Positions 1 through 11,954 are shown, numbered from the stretch's first letter. The stretch is 63,949 nt of DNA from an uncultured Ectothiorhodospiraceae bacterium (GCA_913055565.1 CAJXKP010000013.1:1-63949); one strand, 5' to 3'. Translations and numbers: made by a program. Notes: a model not told the origin generated them from the sequence alone.

Positions 1-96
1 GGGGGTGTCCGACGACGCGGCTATCGAGCCGATCATGCTGACCGCCTGTATCCGTTCCAGTTCACCCGATGCAAGTACGATTGCGTATCCTGGCAT
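1..96 (-). CDS. DsrE-family protein, 5' fragment (foreign end)
   Basis: Reading leftwards from the ATG at 94-96 gives 32 codons beginning MPGYAIVLASGELERIQAV before the window ends. The start, a short beta strand followed by ASGELERIQAxSMIGSIAA, is what I recall from haloarchaeal DsrE/DsrF-like (sulfur-relay fold) proteins. Only the N-terminus is present, so the active-site region cannot be judged. It is divergent to the transporter fragment at 316 and belongs to the same foreign ~480-bp piece, not to the gammaproteobacterial chromosome that follows. Assignment is by pattern memory; identity as haloarchaeal is inference. Confidence 0.5.
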   Translation of the reverse strand, partial: MPGYAIVLASGELERIQAVSMIGSIAASSDTP

Positions 97-315
97 CTGA
101 ATCTCCGTATGCGACTACGAGCTCGCGACATATAATAATGTATGGTTGTTCCAAGACTGTAAGAACAGCATAGGTACAGAGGATTGGAGACAAGAGATTG
201 TCCGAGGAATATTGCTATAATAGCAAACATCCCAACTGATACTTCTTGTGATTGATGTCTGAGAGGCCCGGCGTTCGAGGGCCTTTTTTAGTGCCGGGGG
301 CCGTGGCAACGCCCG
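97..315. other. AT-rich divergent intergenic region of the foreign end
   Basis: This stretch is clearly lower in GC than anything to its right and contains runs such as ATATAATAATG and CTATAATAG. It separates two divergent gene starts. Archaeal-type TATA elements would fit (inference), for example the TTATTATAT read on the minus strand about 30-40 bases before the DsrE-like start. No gene is seen here. Confidence 0.4.
264..290 (+). terminator. Hairpin with T-run
   Basis: AGGCCC and GGGCCT form a 6-bp stem around an 8- to 9-base loop and are followed directly by a run of T. It looks like an intrinsic terminator, but it lies only about 26 bases before the ATG at 316, so it could be part of a leader or the end of a small upstream transcript. 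Its role in the source organism is unknown. Confidence 0.5.
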
Positions 316-463
316 ATGAGCGTCCGGGAGGTTGCAGTCGAGGCATATTGGGAGGCCCTGCCGGCATTGGCCGCGAGCGCCGCCGGTGGCCTGCTGGCGG
401 GCGTCGTGTTGGGGGAGATGCGCGGGGGGTTCCGTGCAGTCCCCGGCCTCCTCGTGCTGGTGC

Positions 464-484
<21 letters not shown>
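316..484 (+). pseudogene. MgtE-like divalent cation transporter, 5' fragment (foreign end)
   Basis: From ATG 316 the translation starts [18 protein letters not shown], then [15 protein letters not shown], then [15 protein letters not shown]. The [14 protein letters not shown] segment is the hallmark of the MgtE-type membrane domain and is normally followed by GNVYG. Here the reading frame instead runs into antisense secY after ALLATR, so only about 56 residues survive. The N-terminus matches my memory of haloarchaeal homologues. The open frame continues to 1299, but that part is only the complement of secY. Confidence 0.6.
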
Positions 485-1221
<737 letters not shown>

Positions 1222-1222
1222 C

Positions 1223-1660
1223 TCAGCCCTCGACCTTGCCGCCAGCTTGCTCGATCGCGGCCCGCGCGCCGGCCGTCACGCCAACCCCGCGAACCGTGAC
1301 GGCGCCTGGAACGTCGCCTGATTTGACGATCTTTGCCCGCCGTGCCTCGGTCGGTATGACGTCGGCCGCCTTCAATGCGCCGATGTCAATCGTATCGCCG
1401 ACGTGCTTGAGCTCCGACAGCCGCACCTCAGCCACGAACCGTGCCTTGCCGGAGCGGAAACCGCGCTTCGGAACGCGCCGCTGGAGCGGCATCTGACCGC
1501 CCTCAAAGCCTACCTTCTGATACCCCCCCGAGCGCGAGAGCTGCCCATTGTCGCCGCGACCGCCGGTGCGCCCCTTGCCCGAGGAGTTACCGCGACAGAT
1601 TCGCTCCCTGTCCGGACGACTACCCGCCGCCGGACGCAATTCATTCAAGCGCATGCTCAC
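1223..1660 (-). CDS. rplO: 50S ribosomal protein L15
   Basis: L15 (145 aa) of the large subunit. The glycine/arginine-rich N-terminal extension reads [18 protein letters not shown]. The family usually has GLGKTSGRGHKGQ, so two basic positions are replaced by D and N, which fits a halophile (inference). ATG 1660 overlaps the rpmD stop as ATGA; homology begins at the internal MRLNEL (1654), so either start is possible. Its stop almost touches the secY start. Confidence 0.95.
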   Translation of the reverse strand: MSMRLNELRPAAGSRPDRERICRGNSSGKGRTGGRGDNGQLSRSGGYQKVGFEGGQMPLQRRVPKRGFRSGKARFVAEVRLSELKHVGDTIDIGALKAADVIPTEARRAKIVKSGDVPGAVTVRGVGVTAGARAAIEQAGGKVEG

Positions 1661-1845
1661 GCCTCCTCTACCTCAAGCATGTAAGCGACCTTGTTGATCA
1701 TGCCGCGATTCTCGGGTGTATCGTCGACAAGCACTGAATGGTTCATCCGCCGTAGCCCTAGGCCGGCGACGCAGGAACGATGTTTGTGCAGCCGACCCGC
1801 AAGGCTGCGAACGAGAGTTACCTTGAGCTGTTTACCTTTCGCCAT
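1657..1845 (-). CDS. rpmD: 50S ribosomal protein L30
   Basis: Short bacterial-type L30 (62 aa). It contains the typical [11 protein letters not shown] strand-helix start and the [21 protein letters not shown] stretch. It lies between rpsE and rplO in standard spc-operon order, with the rplO start overlapping its stop. Confidence 0.95.
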   Translation of the reverse strand: MAKGKQLKVTLVRSLAGRLHKHRSCVAGLGLRRMNHSVLVDDTPENRGMINKVAYMLEVEEA

Positions 1846-1847
1846 GA

Positions 1848-2348
1848 CTAGCCCCGGATTTCCTCGATGGCCTTGCCGCGCTTGGCGGCCACACGCTCCG
1901 GCGAGCTGTACTCGGAAAGCGCATTGACCGTCGCACGCACAACGTTGATCGGGTTACGCGAGCCCAGCGCCTTGGCAAGAACGTCTTGCACGCCAACCAC
2001 CTCAAAAACCGCGCGCATAGCGCCGCCAGCGATGATGCCCGTACCCTCGGAGGCCGGCTGCATAAAGACCTTACTCGCACCGTGCTCCGAGCTGAGTGCG
2101 TAATGCAGCGTTGGCCCGTTCAGATTGACGTAGCGCATATCCCGCCGCGCCTTCTCCATGCCCTTCGTGATCGCGAGCGGCACCTCCCGTGCCTTGCCAT
2201 AACCGAAGCCTACGCCGCCTGCGCCGTCGCCGACGACGGTCAGTGCGGTAAAACCGAACTGCCGGCCGCCTTGGACCACCTTGGCCACTCGATTAATAGT
2301 AACGAGCTTTTCGCGTAAGCCCTCGGTGTCAACGTCGCTTGTCGCCAT
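1848..2348 (-). CDS. rpsE: 30S ribosomal protein S5
   Basis: S5 (166 aa), a small-subunit fidelity protein. The N-terminal double-stranded-RNA-binding part carries [17 protein letters not shown]. The C-terminal part carries the [10 protein letters not shown]-like loop ([13 protein letters not shown]) and [15 protein letters not shown]. Two bases separate it from rpmD, suggesting translational coupling. Confidence 0.96.
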   Translation of the reverse strand: MATSDVDTEGLREKLVTINRVAKVVQGGRQFGFTALTVVGDGAGGVGFGYGKAREVPLAITKGMEKARRDMRYVNLNGPTLHYALSSEHGASKVFMQPASEGTGIIAGGAMRAVFEVVGVQDVLAKALGSRNPINVVRATVNALSEYSSPERVAAKRGKAIEEIRG

Positions 2349-2365
2349 CGTCGTGTTACCCCTGT

Positions 2366-2719
2366 TCAGAACTTCAGTCCGGCCTCGCGCGCGGCGTCTG
2401 CCAGCGCTTGGACACGGCCGTGATAGCGGAAGCCGGATCGGTCGAACGCCACCTCGGTAACACCGGCAGCCTTGGCCCGCTCGGCGATCACCTCGCCAAC
2501 AGCCTTCGCCGCCTCAATGTTCCCGCCATTAGCGAGTTCGCCGCGCACCTCCTTCTCCAGCGTCGAAGCCGCCGCCAGCGTCTTGTCGGCCTCGGCACCG
2601 ATCAGCTGAGCGTACGTATGTCGAGGCGTGCGGTGCACACACAGCCGAACCTTGCCCTGCCGATAGATCTTCGCGCGGGCACGACGGGCCCGGCGCAAAC
2701 GTGCAGCTTTCTTGTCCAT
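2366..2719 (-). CDS. rplR: 50S ribosomal protein L18
   Basis: L18 (117 aa) binds 5S rRNA together with L5. It has the basic N-terminus [17 protein letters not shown], the [12 protein letters not shown] segment and the C-terminal [24 protein letters not shown] signature. Standard position between rplF and rpsE. Confidence 0.96.
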   Translation of the reverse strand: MDKKAARLRRARRARAKIYRQGKVRLCVHRTPRHTYAQLIGAEADKTLAAASTLEKEVRGELANGGNIEAAKAVGEVIAERAKAAGVTEVAFDRSGFRYHGRVQALADAAREAGLKF

Positions 2720-2734
2720 TACCCGTACCTGCCC

Positions 2735-3268
2735 TTACTTCTTCTTGGCTTCCTTCATGACCACGCGCTCGTCGGCGTAGCGCACACCCTTGCCCTTATA
2801 AGGCTCCGGCGGCCGGAAGCCGCGGATCTTGGCCGCCGTCTGACCGACCAACTGTTTGTCGATACCACGCACCACGACCTCGGTGTTACTCGGCGTCTCG
2901 ACCGTCACGCCTTCCGGCGGCTCAAACGCCACGGGATGGGAGAAGCCGAGCGTCAGACTGAGCGTCTCTTGCTGCATCTGGGCGCGATAACCAACACCCT
3001 GCAACTGCAACCGCCGTTCAAAGCCCTGGTGCACGCCGGTGACCATATTATTCACCACAGCGCGTGCCGTCCCCGCCAACGCAATCGCCTCTTGTCGATT
3101 GTTGCGGGCCGTGAACCGAATGCCCTCGTCGTCGCTATCGATCTCAACGAGGGCATGGATCTGTCGGCTAAGTTCTCCCTTCGGGCCCTTAACCGTAACC
3201 TGTTGGCCGTCCTGCGCAATTTCCACGCCCGACGGCAGCTTTACCGGATACTTCGCTATTCTCGACAT
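2735..3268 (-). CDS. rplF: 50S ribosomal protein L6
   Basis: L6 (177 aa), two L6 folds near the factor-binding site. The start is set at ATG 3268 ([16 protein letters not shown]) because family homology begins there. An upstream in-frame ATG at 3301 would overlap the end of rpsH. The C-terminal signature [18 protein letters not shown] is present. Confidence 0.95.
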   Translation of the reverse strand: MSRIAKYPVKLPSGVEIAQDGQQVTVKGPKGELSRQIHALVEIDSDDEGIRFTARNNRQEAIALAGTARAVVNNMVTGVHQGFERRLQLQGVGYRAQMQQETLSLTLGFSHPVAFEPPEGVTVETPSNTEVVVRGIDKQLVGQTAAKIRGFRPPEPYKGKGVRYADERVVMKEAKKK

Positions 3269-3285
3269 GGCGTTCGATCCCGTCG

Positions 3286-3681
3286 TTAAAAGACCACACA
3301 CAGGACTTCGCCGCCATGACCAGCCGCACGCGCGGCCTTATCCGTCATGACGCCCTGCGACGTGGAGATAATGGCGGTACCCAAGCCGCCCCGCACGGAT
3401 GGCAGCGCCCGCTTACCCTCAAACCGGCGAAGGCCCGGACGGCTCACCCGCTCGATCTCGTCAATCACCGGCCAACCGTCGTGGTACTTAAGCTCCACGA
3501 CGAGCTGAGGCTTCTTCTTCTCGCCCTCGATACGGTACTCGCCTACGTAGCCCTCGTCCTTGAGCACGCGGGCAATCGCGGCCTTTATCTTGGACGACGG
3601 CATGCGGACCTCGACCTTCTCGGCCGTTTGGCCGTTACGAATGCGGGTCAGCATATCCGCGATGGGATCGGTCATGCTCAT
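3286..3681 (-). CDS. rpsH: 30S ribosomal protein S8
   Basis: S8 (131 aa) binds central 16S rRNA and in enterics represses the spc operon (family knowledge). It has [16 protein letters not shown] at the start and the C-terminal [26 protein letters not shown] with the conserved rRNA-binding serine/threonine loop. Start could be 3681 or the ATG two codons later. Confidence 0.96.
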   Translation of the reverse strand: MSMTDPIADMLTRIRNGQTAEKVEVRMPSSKIKAAIARVLKDEGYVGEYRIEGEKKKPQLVVELKYHDGWPVIDEIERVSRPGLRRFEGKRALPSVRGGLGTAIISTSQGVMTDKAARAAGHGGEVLCVVF

Positions 3682-3725
3682 GTTCGCGTCACCTGATTCC
3701 TATACGTGGGTCCCAGCGGGACGAC

Positions 3726-4031
3726 TCACCAGCTCGACAGCGTGAGCCCCGGGATCTCGCCCCGCATGGCAGCTTTGCGGAGCATGTTTCGCGCGAGACC
3801 GAACTTGCGGTAATATCCGCGCGCCCGACCGGAGACACGACACCGGTTGCGATGGCGCACCGGACTGGCATTACGCGGTAGCTGCTGCAACCGCTCCTGC
3901 GCGTCGGCGCGCTCATCGTCACTGCTGCCCGGACTGTTAATAATCGCCTTGAGCTCGGCGCGCTTGGCCGCGAACCTATTCCGCAGCTTCTCGCGCTTGC
4001 GCTCACGCTCCAGCATGCAAGCCTTTGCCAT
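3726..4031 (-). CDS. rpsN: 30S ribosomal protein S14, zinc-free long form
   Basis: S14 of 101 residues, the same length as the E. coli zinc-independent form. The four-cysteine zinc ribbon of the short form is absent. The C-terminal core [21 protein letters not shown] and the end [11 protein letters not shown] are intact. It sits between rplE and rpsH. Confidence 0.96.
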   Translation of the reverse strand: MAKACMLERERKREKLRNRFAAKRAELKAIINSPGSSDDERADAQERLQQLPRNASPVRHRNRCRVSGRARGYYRKFGLARNMLRKAAMRGEIPGLTLSSW

Positions 4032-4041
4032 CTCGGACCTC

Positions 4042-4581
4042 TTATTTCCGGAACGGGAAGTTAAAGCCCTCTAACAGGGCGTGCCCTTCCTCGTCCGTCT
4101 TCGCCGTTGTCTTGATGCAGATATCCATGCCCCGCATTGAGTCGATCTTATCGTACTCAATCTCGGGGAAGATCAGCTGTTCACGCACACCTAAGCTGTA
4201 ATTGCCATGGCCGTCGAACGAGCGCGGTGAGAAACCCCGGAAGTCCCTGACACGGGGCGACGCTACGTTAATGAAGCGGTCAAGGAATTCGTACATCCGT
4301 TCCCGCCTTAGCGTCACCTTGCACCCAATCGGCCAACTCTCGCGGATCTTAAAGCCCGCCACAGACTTACGCGCCTTCGTGATCACCGGGCGCTGACCTG
4401 CGATTCGCTCCAGATCCTCGAAAGCGCTATCGAGTACCTTCTTGTCACGGACCGCCTCGCCAAGCCCCATGTTGATCACAATCTTGTCGAGCCGCGGCAC
4501 CTCCATGATATTGCCGTACTCGAACTGCTCTCGCAGATTCGGGGTCACGCTCGTTTTGTAGTGTTCGCGCAGCCTTGCCAT
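4042..4581 (-). CDS. rplE: 50S ribosomal protein L5
   Basis: L5 (179 aa), a 5S rRNA-binding protein. Typical segments are [33 protein letters not shown] and the [20 protein letters not shown] region. Length is as in E. coli. Ten bases separate it from rpsN. Confidence 0.97.
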   Translation of the reverse strand: MARLREHYKTSVTPNLREQFEYGNIMEVPRLDKIVINMGLGEAVRDKKVLDSAFEDLERIAGQRPVITKARKSVAGFKIRESWPIGCKVTLRRERMYEFLDRFINVASPRVRDFRGFSPRSFDGHGNYSLGVREQLIFPEIEYDKIDSMRGMDICIKTTAKTDEEGHALLEGFNFPFRK

Positions 4582-4590
4582 TTCGGCACC

Positions 4591-4908
4591 CTAGTCGATC
4601 TGTTCGTTATTGGACTTATACACGCGGACCTTGTCCCCGCTGTCCAGTACTCGGAATCCGACGCGGTCGCCCTTCCCGGTGTTCGGGTTATAGAGGGCGA
4701 CGTTCGAGATGTCCAGCGGCTTTTCCTGATCGAGGATACCGCCGCTGGTACCCGCCTGCGGATTGCCGCGCTGGTGCTTCTTGACGACGTTGACGTTCTC
4801 AACCACCACCTGGTTGGCGGCTGATAGCACGCGGGTCACACGCCCCCGGCGTCCCTTGTCCCGGCCCGCGATGACGATAACTTCGTCGCCTTGCCTAATC
4901 TTGCGCAT
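4591..4908 (-). CDS. rplX: 50S ribosomal protein L24
   Basis: L24 (105 aa), an early assembly protein with an N-terminal KOW motif (IRQGDEVIVIAGRDKGRRG). This is followed by VVVENVNVVKKHQR and a C-terminal half ending in the NEQID region. Nine bases downstream lies rplE. Confidence 0.96.
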   Translation of the reverse strand: MRKIRQGDEVIVIAGRDKGRRGRVTRVLSAANQVVVENVNVVKKHQRGNPQAGTSGGILDQEKPLDISNVALYNPNTGKGDRVGFRVLDSGDKVRVYKSNNEQID

Positions 4909-4920
4909 AATGACCTCTGC

Positions 4921-5289
4921 CTAGAGAACCTCGGGCGCGAGCGAGATGATTCGCATGAACCGCGACGTACGCAGCTCGCGCGTGACGGGGCCGAATACGC
5001 GCGTCCCAATAGGCTGCTGATTCGGATTGAGCAGCACGGCCGCGTTGCCGTCGAAGCGGATCTGCGAGCCATCCTGGCGCCGAACACCGCGCCGCGTGCG
5101 CACCACCACGGCGTTGTAGACCTCGCCCTTCTTCACTCGACCCCTAGGGATCGCGTCCTTGACGCTGACCTTAACGACATCACCGATCCCAGCGTAGCGC
5201 CGGCCGGAGCCCCCCAACACCTTGATACACTGAAGCTGGCGCGCGCCACTGTTATCGGCCGCGCTCAGGAGTGTCTGCATCTGAATCAT
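4921..5289 (-). CDS. rplN: 50S ribosomal protein L14
   Basis: L14 (122 aa), part of the subunit interface. [18 protein letters not shown] and [16 protein letters not shown] are diagnostic, as is the C-terminal [18 protein letters not shown] 56-base spacer separates it from rpsQ, the usual break between the S10 and spc transcription units; no clear promoter was recognised there. Confidence 0.97.
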   Translation of the reverse strand: MIQMQTLLSAADNSGARQLQCIKVLGGSGRRYAGIGDVVKVSVKDAIPRGRVKKGEVYNAVVVRTRRGVRRQDGSQIRFDGNAAVLLNPNQQPIGTRVFGPVTRELRTSRFMRIISLAPEVL

Positions 5290-5345
5290 GGCGATCTACT
5301 CGCTCTCGTTACGCTTACTAGACGCAGGCCGTGGCCTGCGCCCCG

Positions 5346-5609
5346 TTACTGGTTCGTTTTCTCGATGACCTGCACCAAGCGCCACGATTTCAGCTTAGAC
5401 ATCGGCCGGCACTCCTGGACTGCCACCCAATCCCCCGTGCGCGCCTCGTTGCCCTCATCGTGGGCGTGCAGCCTAGTCGTCCGCCGCACATACTTGCCGT
5501 AGAGCGAGTGCTTAATCATGCTCTCAACGGCGACCGTTAAGGTCTTATCGCGGTTGCTACTGATGACGCGCCCATTAACCGTGCGCTTCGTTGTGTTGTC
5601 GTCGCTCAT
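5346..5609 (-). CDS. rpsQ: 30S ribosomal protein S17
   Basis: S17 (87 aa), an OB-fold primary binder of 16S rRNA. It shows [21 protein letters not shown] and the [18 protein letters not shown] segment. The start overlaps the rpmC stop by 4 bases. Confidence 0.96.
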   Translation of the reverse strand: MSDDNTTKRTVNGRVISSNRDKTLTVAVESMIKHSLYGKYVRRTTRLHAHDEGNEARTGDWVAVQECRPMSKLKSWRLVQVIEKTNQ

Positions 5610-5812
5610 GTGCTCTCGCCTGCCCTATCTCGCTCATTGAGCACGGTCTTGATCCGCGCGATATCCCGGCGAACGCCGTTCAGACGATCCGGTCGCGTCA
5701 GCTGTCCCGTCGACTGCTGCATCCGCAGATTGAATTGCTCCTTGCGACGCTCAAGCAGCTCGTTATTCAGTTCAGCAGCGCTCTTGTTCCGCAGGTCGCT
5801 CGCCTTCATCAC
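5606..5812 (-). CDS. rpmC: 50S ribosomal protein L29
   Basis: L29 (68 aa), a helical hairpin protein near the tunnel exit. It has [18 protein letters not shown] and the [21 protein letters not shown] segment typical of the family. It overlaps both neighbours by 4 bases. Confidence 0.95.
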   Translation of the reverse strand: MMKASDLRNKSAAELNNELLERRKEQFNLRMQQSTGQLTRPDRLNGVRRDIARIKTVLNERDRAGEST

Positions 5813-6222
5813 ATCACCGTCCGCTGCACAAACGTGGTCTTAATCGGGAGCTTCGCGCCAGCAAGACGGAACGCCTCACGCGCGACATCCTCGGCGACCC
5901 CCTCGATCTCGTAGATCACCTTGCCCGGCTGAACCGGGAACTCCCAGTGATCGGTATTCCCCTTGCCCTTGCCCTGACGGACCTCGAGCGGCTTAGCGCT
6001 CACGGGCTTATCGGGGAACACTCGTATCCAGATCTTGCCCCCGCGACGTACATGCCGATTAATGGCACGGCGCCCGGCCTCGAGCTGACGCGCCGTCAGC
6101 GGCCCCCGCGTCGTCGCCTTGAGACCGAACTCACCGAAGCTCACCTTATCGCCACGCGTCGCGTGGCCGGTGTTCCGGCCCTTCTGTTTCTTCCGGTATT
6201 TCGTCTTCTTGGGCTGAAGCAT
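5809..6222 (-). CDS. rplP: 50S ribosomal protein L16
   Basis: L16 (137 aa), near the A-site tRNA elbow. The start is placed at ATG 6222 ([17 protein letters not shown]), the conserved N-terminus. A longer open frame to 6297 overlaps rpsC and is not supported. [17 protein letters not shown] and the [15 protein letters not shown] segment are conserved. Confidence 0.96.
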   Translation of the reverse strand: MLQPKKTKYRKKQKGRNTGHATRGDKVSFGEFGLKATTRGPLTARQLEAGRRAINRHVRRGGKIWIRVFPDKPVSAKPLEVRQGKGKGNTDHWEFPVQPGKVIYEIEGVAEDVAREAFRLAGAKLPIKTTFVQRTVM

Positions 6223-6238
6223 GTCCGCCTCTCCTGAA

Positions 6239-6922
6239 TCAGCTAGTCGCCGTCGCCTTGGCAGCCTGATTAGACTGCGGCGTGATGGCATCCCCACTCA
6301 GGATCTCGCCCTTAAAGATCCAGACCTTGCACCCGAGCACGCCGTAGCCCGTCTTCGCCTCCGCGAAGCCGTAGTCGATATCGGCTCGCAGGGTATGCAG
6401 CGGCACCCTGCCCTCGCGGTACCACTCCGTGCGAGCGATCTCGGAACCGTTCAGGCGCCCGCTCACCTGGATCTTGATGCCCTGGGCGCCAATCCGCATC
6501 GCGTTCCCAACGGCCCGCTTCATGGCCCGCCGGAACATGATTCGCCGCTCCAGCTGCTGCGCCACGCTATCGGCAGCAAGCTGCGCATCGAGCTCCGGCT
6601 TACGGATCTCCTCGATGTTGACGTTCACCGGGATGCCCATGAGCTGTGATAGCTCGCGCCGCAGCTTCTCGATATCCTCACCCTTCTTACCGATAACGAT
6701 ACCGGGCCGCGCCGTATGAATCGTGATCAGCGCATTCTTCGCCGGCCGCTCGATCCTAATCCGGCTGATCGACGCATGCGCTAGCCGATTGCGGATGTAC
6801 TCGCGGACCTTGAGATCCGTATTCAGGTACTTCCCAAAGTCGGATCCATCGGCGTACCACATCGACCGCCAATCCTCGGTAATACCAAGCCGGAACCCGG
6901 TCGGATGAACTTTATGACCCAT
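6239..6922 (-). CDS. rpsC: 30S ribosomal protein S3
   Basis: S3 (227 aa), which lines the mRNA entry tunnel. [14 protein letters not shown] is the standard start. A KH type-2 domain includes [21 protein letters not shown], and the C-terminal domain has [14 protein letters not shown] followed by [15 protein letters not shown]. Confidence 0.97.
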   Translation of the reverse strand: MGHKVHPTGFRLGITEDWRSMWYADGSDFGKYLNTDLKVREYIRNRLAHASISRIRIERPAKNALITIHTARPGIVIGKKGEDIEKLRRELSQLMGIPVNVNIEEIRKPELDAQLAADSVAQQLERRIMFRRAMKRAVGNAMRIGAQGIKIQVSGRLNGSEIARTEWYREGRVPLHTLRADIDYGFAEAKTGYGVLGCKVWIFKGEILSGDAITPQSNQAAKATATS

Positions 6923-6931
6923 GCCGTTCCC

Positions 6932-7267
6932 CTACTCCTGCTCAGCCACGTCGATCTGGATGTGGCTCGTGCGCTTGAGGATTCGATTCGCCTTGCCCTT
7001 GGCGCGCGCCTCGACCCGCTTGTACGTCGGCCCCTCGTCGACGGTGATCCGCGATACCCGCAGCTCGTCGATGTCGGCGCCGTCATTGTGCTCGGCGTTC
7101 GCGATGGCCGAATCCAGCACCTTGCGAATGATCCCGGAGGCCTTCTTGGTGTTGAACTCAAGCGTTTCCAGAGCCCGAGACACCGGCATCCCGCGAATCT
7201 GATCCGCCACCAATCTCGCCTTCTGGGGCGTGATCATCGCGTACCGCAGCTTTGCCGCCGTTGCCAT
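6932..7267 (-). CDS. rplV: 50S ribosomal protein L22
   Basis: L22 (111 aa), whose beta-hairpin lines the exit tunnel. Conserved parts are [14 protein letters not shown] (here [14 protein letters not shown]) and the hairpin region around [15 protein letters not shown] with the basic turn [10 protein letters not shown]. Confidence 0.96.
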   Translation of the reverse strand: MATAAKLRYAMITPQKARLVADQIRGMPVSRALETLEFNTKKASGIIRKVLDSAIANAEHNDGADIDELRVSRITVDEGPTYKRVEARAKGKANRILKRTSHIQIDVAEQE

Positions 7268-7270
7268 GTC

Positions 7271-7546
7271 TTACCTCTTCGACTTCTTGTCCGCCGCGTG
7301 CCCACGGAACATCCGCGTCGTGGCGAACTCGCCAAGTTTATGACCGACCATGTTCTCGTTAATGAGTACTGGCACGTGCTGACGACCGTTATGCACCGCG
7401 ATGGTTATACCCACCATCTCGGGCACGATCATCGAACGGCGCGACCAGGTCTTGATCGGGCGCTTGCTGTTCTCTTCGACCGCCTGCTGCACCTTCTTCA
7501 TAAGGTGCGTATCAACAAACGGACCCTTCCAGATCGAGCGTGGCAC
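7271..7546 (-). CDS. rpsS: 30S ribosomal protein S19
   Basis: S19 (91 aa) in the 30S head. It starts [19 protein letters not shown] and carries [21 protein letters not shown] and a C-terminal [19 protein letters not shown]. Three bases separate it from rplV. Confidence 0.97.
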   Translation of the reverse strand: MPRSIWKGPFVDTHLMKKVQQAVEENSKRPIKTWSRRSMIVPEMVGITIAVHNGRQHVPVLINENMVGHKLGEFATTRMFRGHAADKKSKR

Positions 7547-7569
7547 GGCTAACCCACCCCTTGATTCGA

Positions 7570-8394
7570 CTAACGTTTGCGACGGCGGACGATCATCCCG
7601 TCCGTACGCTTGTTCTTACGTGTGCGGTATCCCTTGGTAGGCATGCCCCAGGGTGTCACGGGATGACGCCCGCCCGAGGTACGGCCCTCACCGCCACCGT
7701 GCGGGTGGTCGACGGGGTTCTTGGCGACACCCCGTACGTGCGGGCGCAGACCCCGCCAGCGTATGGCACCTGCCTTACCCAAGGACTCCAGATTATGCTC
7801 GGTGTTACCAACTTGACCGACGGTCGCGCGACATGTCGCAAGCACCTTACGCATCTCGCCCGAGCGCAGACGGATGGTCGCGTACTTGCCTTCCTTCGCG
7901 ACCAGCTGCGCCCCGCCGCCGGCCGAGCGGACCATCTGAGCACCCTTACCGGGCCTCAACTCCACGCAGTGCACCTGCGTACCCTGCGGGATGTTACGCA
8001 ACGCCATGGCATTGCCGGGCTTGATCGCCGCGCCCGTCCCTGAGACCACCTCTTGCCCGGCCCGAAGCCCGCGGGGCGCGATGATATAGCGACGCTCGCC
8101 GTCGCGGTAGAGCACGAGCGCGATGTTCGCGCTGCGATTCGGATCATACTCCAAGCGCTCCACACGCGCGGGCACGCCATCTTTCTGACGCCGGAAGTCG
8201 ATCACCCGGTAACGCTGCTTATGGCCGCCCCCGATGTACCGCGCGGTGGTGCGACCCTTGTTATTGCGCCCACCCGACTTCGTGAGCTTACGCACCAGCG
8301 GCGCGTACGGCTGGCCGCGGTGAAGGTCCTTATTCCTGACCTGTACCACGAACCGTCGGCCGGGCGAGGTTGGTTTCGCTTTGACGACTGCCAT
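7570..8394 (-). CDS. rplB: 50S ribosomal protein L2
   Basis: L2 (274 aa), a primary 23S binder next to the peptidyl transferase centre. It contains [22 protein letters not shown] and the C-terminal [16 protein letters not shown], with the conserved histidine of the HPHGGG loop, and it ends [13 protein letters not shown]. Confidence 0.97.
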   Translation of the reverse strand: MAVVKAKPTSPGRRFVVQVRNKDLHRGQPYAPLVRKLTKSGGRNNKGRTTARYIGGGHKQRYRVIDFRRQKDGVPARVERLEYDPNRSANIALVLYRDGERRYIIAPRGLRAGQEVVSGTGAAIKPGNAMALRNIPQGTQVHCVELRPGKGAQMVRSAGGGAQLVAKEGKYATIRLRSGEMRKVLATCRATVGQVGNTEHNLESLGKAGAIRWRGLRPHVRGVAKNPVDHPHGGGEGRTSGGRHPVTPWGMPTKGYRTRKNKRTDGMIVRRRKR

Positions 8395-8422
8395 GACTGA
8401 CTAATCCCTCGCGATCAACGCG

Positions 8423-8722
8423 TTATTCAATGCCACCGATGAAGTCGAGCTCTTCGCCCTCCTCCAACGCGACGTAGGCTTTTTTCCAGTCCGGACGACG
8501 CCCGTTCATGCGACCAAACCCTTTGGGCTTGCCCTTGACGTTGCAGACCCGGACGTCGCGCACATTAACCTCGAATAGGTTCTCGACCGCGGCGCGAATC
8601 TCGCCCTTGCGAGCGTTGCGCGCTACGCGAAATACTACCTGGTTACTGTCTTCGGAGATGATCGTGCTCTTTTCCGAGACGTGCGGCCCCAGCAGGACCT
8701 GGTACATGCGTTCGCGATTCAT
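8423..8722 (-). CDS. rplW: 50S ribosomal protein L23
   Basis: L23 (99 aa) forms the docking site for trigger factor and SRP at the tunnel exit. The start [19 protein letters not shown] at 8722 gives the usual 4-base ATGA overlap with rplD and a normal length. An ATG at 8731 would add three residues. Confidence 0.95.
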   Translation of the reverse strand: MNRERMYQVLLGPHVSEKSTIISEDSNQVVFRVARNARKGEIRAAVENLFEVNVRDVRVCNVKGKPKGFGRMNGRRPDWKKAYVALEEGEELDFIGGIE

Positions 8723-9336
8723 CCGAGCCACTCCTCAACGCGTCGGACCGCGTCGACTGTGATAATGACGTCGCCATGCCGCAGCAACGTTACCGGATCA
8801 AGGTCGGTGGCGACCGCAACGGTCACACCCGGCATGTTGCGCGACGCTAACGCCAGCGGGCGATCAACCTCGGCACCGACGATCAGGGCCTCCTCCAGAC
8901 CAAATGCCGCAAGCTCAGCCGCCAGGTCACGCGTACGCGGCGAACTGACCGAGAACTGCTCGACCACGTGTAGCCGCCCCTGACGCGCGAACTCCGACAG
9001 GATTGACCGCAGCGCGCCCCGGTACATCTTCCGGTTGACTTTCTGGCTGTGGTCGCGCGGCTTAGCCGGGAAGTGCTGGCCACCGCCAACCCAGATTGGG
9101 CTCCGATTTGTCCCGGAGCGCGCCCGACCGGTCCCCTTCTGCCGCCAGGGCTTGGCGCCTCCCCCACGCACCTCGGCGCGCGTCTTCTGGGCCTTAGTCC
9201 CGGCGCGGCCGCCCGCGAGGTACGCCGTGACGACCTGATGGACCAGCGGTTCGCGGAACGCTTCACCGAAGGTGGCGTCCGACACGCTGACGCTGCCGGC
9301 AGCCTGCTGGGTGCTCGTTCGCAGCTCGAGCTCCAT
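8719..9336 (-). CDS. rplD: 50S ribosomal protein L4
   Basis: L4 (205 aa). The tunnel-lining extended loop has [20 protein letters not shown] and an [15 protein letters not shown] segment. In enterics L4 also represses the S10 operon; no S10 leader is seen here. The start overlaps the rplC stop by one base (TAATG). Confidence 0.96.
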   Translation of the reverse strand: MELELRTSTQQAAGSVSVSDATFGEAFREPLVHQVVTAYLAGGRAGTKAQKTRAEVRGGGAKPWRQKGTGRARSGTNRSPIWVGGGQHFPAKPRDHSQKVNRKMYRGALRSILSEFARQGRLHVVEQFSVSSPRTRDLAAELAAFGLEEALIVGAEVDRPLALASRNMPGVTVAVATDLDPVTLLRHGDVIITVDAVRRVEEWLG

Positions 9337-9992
9337 TATGATTCTCCCTTACTTGCCGCCTTAACGGCCGGGCGGACGATCACATCGCCCTCCCGTGCGC
9401 CCGGAATGGCGCCCTGCAGCAGGATCAGATCGCGCTCTTCGTCAACCCGGACGACCTCGATGTTGTGCACGGTCCGGCGCGCGTCTCCCATGTGACCGGG
9501 CATACGCTTACCTTTCAGCACGTGCCCCGGATCTTGCGCCATTCCGATGGAGCCCGGCTTGCGGTGTGACTTATTGTTGCCATGGGTATTCCGCTGCCCA
9601 CTGAAATTGTGGCGCTTGATCGTACCCTGGAAGCCCTTGCCCTTGGTCTGTCCGGTAACGTCAACGAGCCCGCCGGCCTCGAATTGATCGACAGCGATCT
9701 CATCACCTCCGGCGTAGCCAGCGTCCGTGCCCGCCTGCAGACGAAACTCCCACAGCCCACGCCCCATCTCGACGCCGGCCTTCGCAACGTGACCTGCCTC
9801 GGGCTTAGTCACCCGGGAGGGCCGGCGGTAGCCTGTCGTCACCTGGACGGCTTGGTACCCATCGTTTTTCTCGGTCTTGACCTGGGTGACGCGATTCGGG
9901 TGGGCCTCAATCACCGTCACCGGGATCGAGGCACCGTCCTGTGTAAACACACGCGTCATGCCGCGCTTTCGACCGACGATTCCGATTGCCAT
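9336..9992 (-). CDS. rplC: 50S ribosomal protein L3
   Basis: L3 (218 aa). The start ATG at 9992 gives [16 protein letters not shown], the standard N-terminus; upstream codons to 10016 are not conserved. The central [20 protein letters not shown] loop, with the Q that is N5-methylated in E. coli, is present. The Shine-Dalgarno AGAGGT lies 7 bases upstream, next to a small inverted repeat. Confidence 0.96.
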   Translation of the reverse strand: MAIGIVGRKRGMTRVFTQDGASIPVTVIEAHPNRVTQVKTEKNDGYQAVQVTTGYRRPSRVTKPEAGHVAKAGVEMGRGLWEFRLQAGTDAGYAGGDEIAVDQFEAGGLVDVTGQTKGKGFQGTIKRHNFSGQRNTHGNNKSHRKPGSIGMAQDPGHVLKGKRMPGHMGDARRTVHNIEVVRVDEERDLILLQGAIPGAREGDVIVRPAVKAASKGES

Positions 9993-10156
9993 CGTCGTTA
10001 CCTCTTTTAAAGACAAAAGCGACCGGACGCCTGGCTTGAGGCGCTACGACCTACCACTTGTCGCGGTCGTTATCCGGTTGCCCGGTGTTCAAGGGCCCGC
10101 CCCAGCTGGTCCAACTCACCGAGGAGTCAGTGCCGAGGTAGTTCCCAGAGATGTCG
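9993..10156 (-). promoter_or_regulatory. 164-base rpsJ-rplC spacer with SD-proximal inverted repeat
   Basis: This is the longest gap inside the ribosomal cluster. On the minus strand the arms CTTTT and AAAAG (10004-10019) flank a 6-base centre and abut the AGAGGT ribosome site of rplC, so the stem could mask it. It may be a translational control element, but only the short stem is visible; function is inference. Confidence 0.3.
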
Positions 10157-10471
10157 TTAGTACAGCTTGATCTGTACGTCGACGCCCGCAGCGAGATCCA
10201 GCTTCATGAGCGCGTCGACCGTCTTTTCGGTCGGGTCGACGATATCCATCAGCCGCTTGTGCGTGCGGATCTCGTATTGATCGCGCGCGTCCTTGTTCAC
10301 GTGCGGCGAAATCAGGATGGTATACCTTTCCTTCTTGGTAGGCAACGGCACCGGGCCCTTGACTTGGGCCCCGGTGCGTTTCGCCGTCTCCACGATCTCG
10401 CGCGCCGACTGATCGATCAACCGATGATCGAACGCCTTGAGTCGTATACGTATTCGCTGACTGGTCGCCAT
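10157..10471 (-). CDS. rpsJ: 30S ribosomal protein S10 / NusE
   Basis: S10 (104 aa), a 30S head protein that also joins NusB in antitermination (family knowledge). It starts [20 protein letters not shown] and has [22 protein letters not shown]. Only 3 bases separate it from the tuf stop, so it is in the tuf transcript; no separate S10 promoter or leader is present. Confidence 0.97.
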   Translation of the reverse strand: MATSQRIRIRLKAFDHRLIDQSAREIVETAKRTGAQVKGPVPLPTKKERYTILISPHVNKDARDQYEIRTHKRLMDIVDPTEKTVDALMKLDLAAGVDVQIKLY

Positions 10472-10474
10472 GCC

Positions 10475-11665
<1,191 letters not shown>

Positions 11666-11729
11666 GGCGACCTCTACTCTTGTTGGCGTCAGCAGATACC
11701 GGACACGCCAGCGCGTCCAGAACCGAAAA

Positions 11730-11804
11730 TGGAGCCCATGGGCGGATTTGAACCGCCGGCCTCGTCCTTACCAAGGACGCGCTCTACCCCTGAGCTACAT
11801 GGGC
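11730..11804 (-). tRNA. tRNA-Thr(GGT)
   Basis: The minus strand folds as a cloverleaf. GCCCATG pairs with CATGGGC, the anticodon loop has CTTGGTAAG with anticodon GGT, the T arm is GGCGGTTCAAATCCGCC, the discriminator is T, and CCA is encoded. It is the last tRNA before tuf, as in gammaproteobacterial tufB operons. Confidence 0.95.
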
Positions 11805-11840
11805 AGGGGTGCTAACCTTGGGCCCAGTTGGCACCAGGCC

Positions 11841-11914
11841 TGGAGCGGGTGATGGGAATCGAACCCACATCTTCAGCTTGGAAGGCTGAGGTTCTACCTT
11901 TGAACTACACCCGC
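11841..11914 (-). tRNA. tRNA-Gly(TCC)
   Basis: Cloverleaf on the minus strand: acceptor GCGGGTG with CACCCGC, anticodon loop CTTCCAA with anticodon TCC, T loop GTTCGATTC, and encoded CCA. It lies between tRNA-Tyr and tRNA-Thr, the conserved order. Confidence 0.95.
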
Positions 11915-11954
11915 GCTTATGACGAGAGGCGCTAGGCGCGCCCTTCTTCGTATT

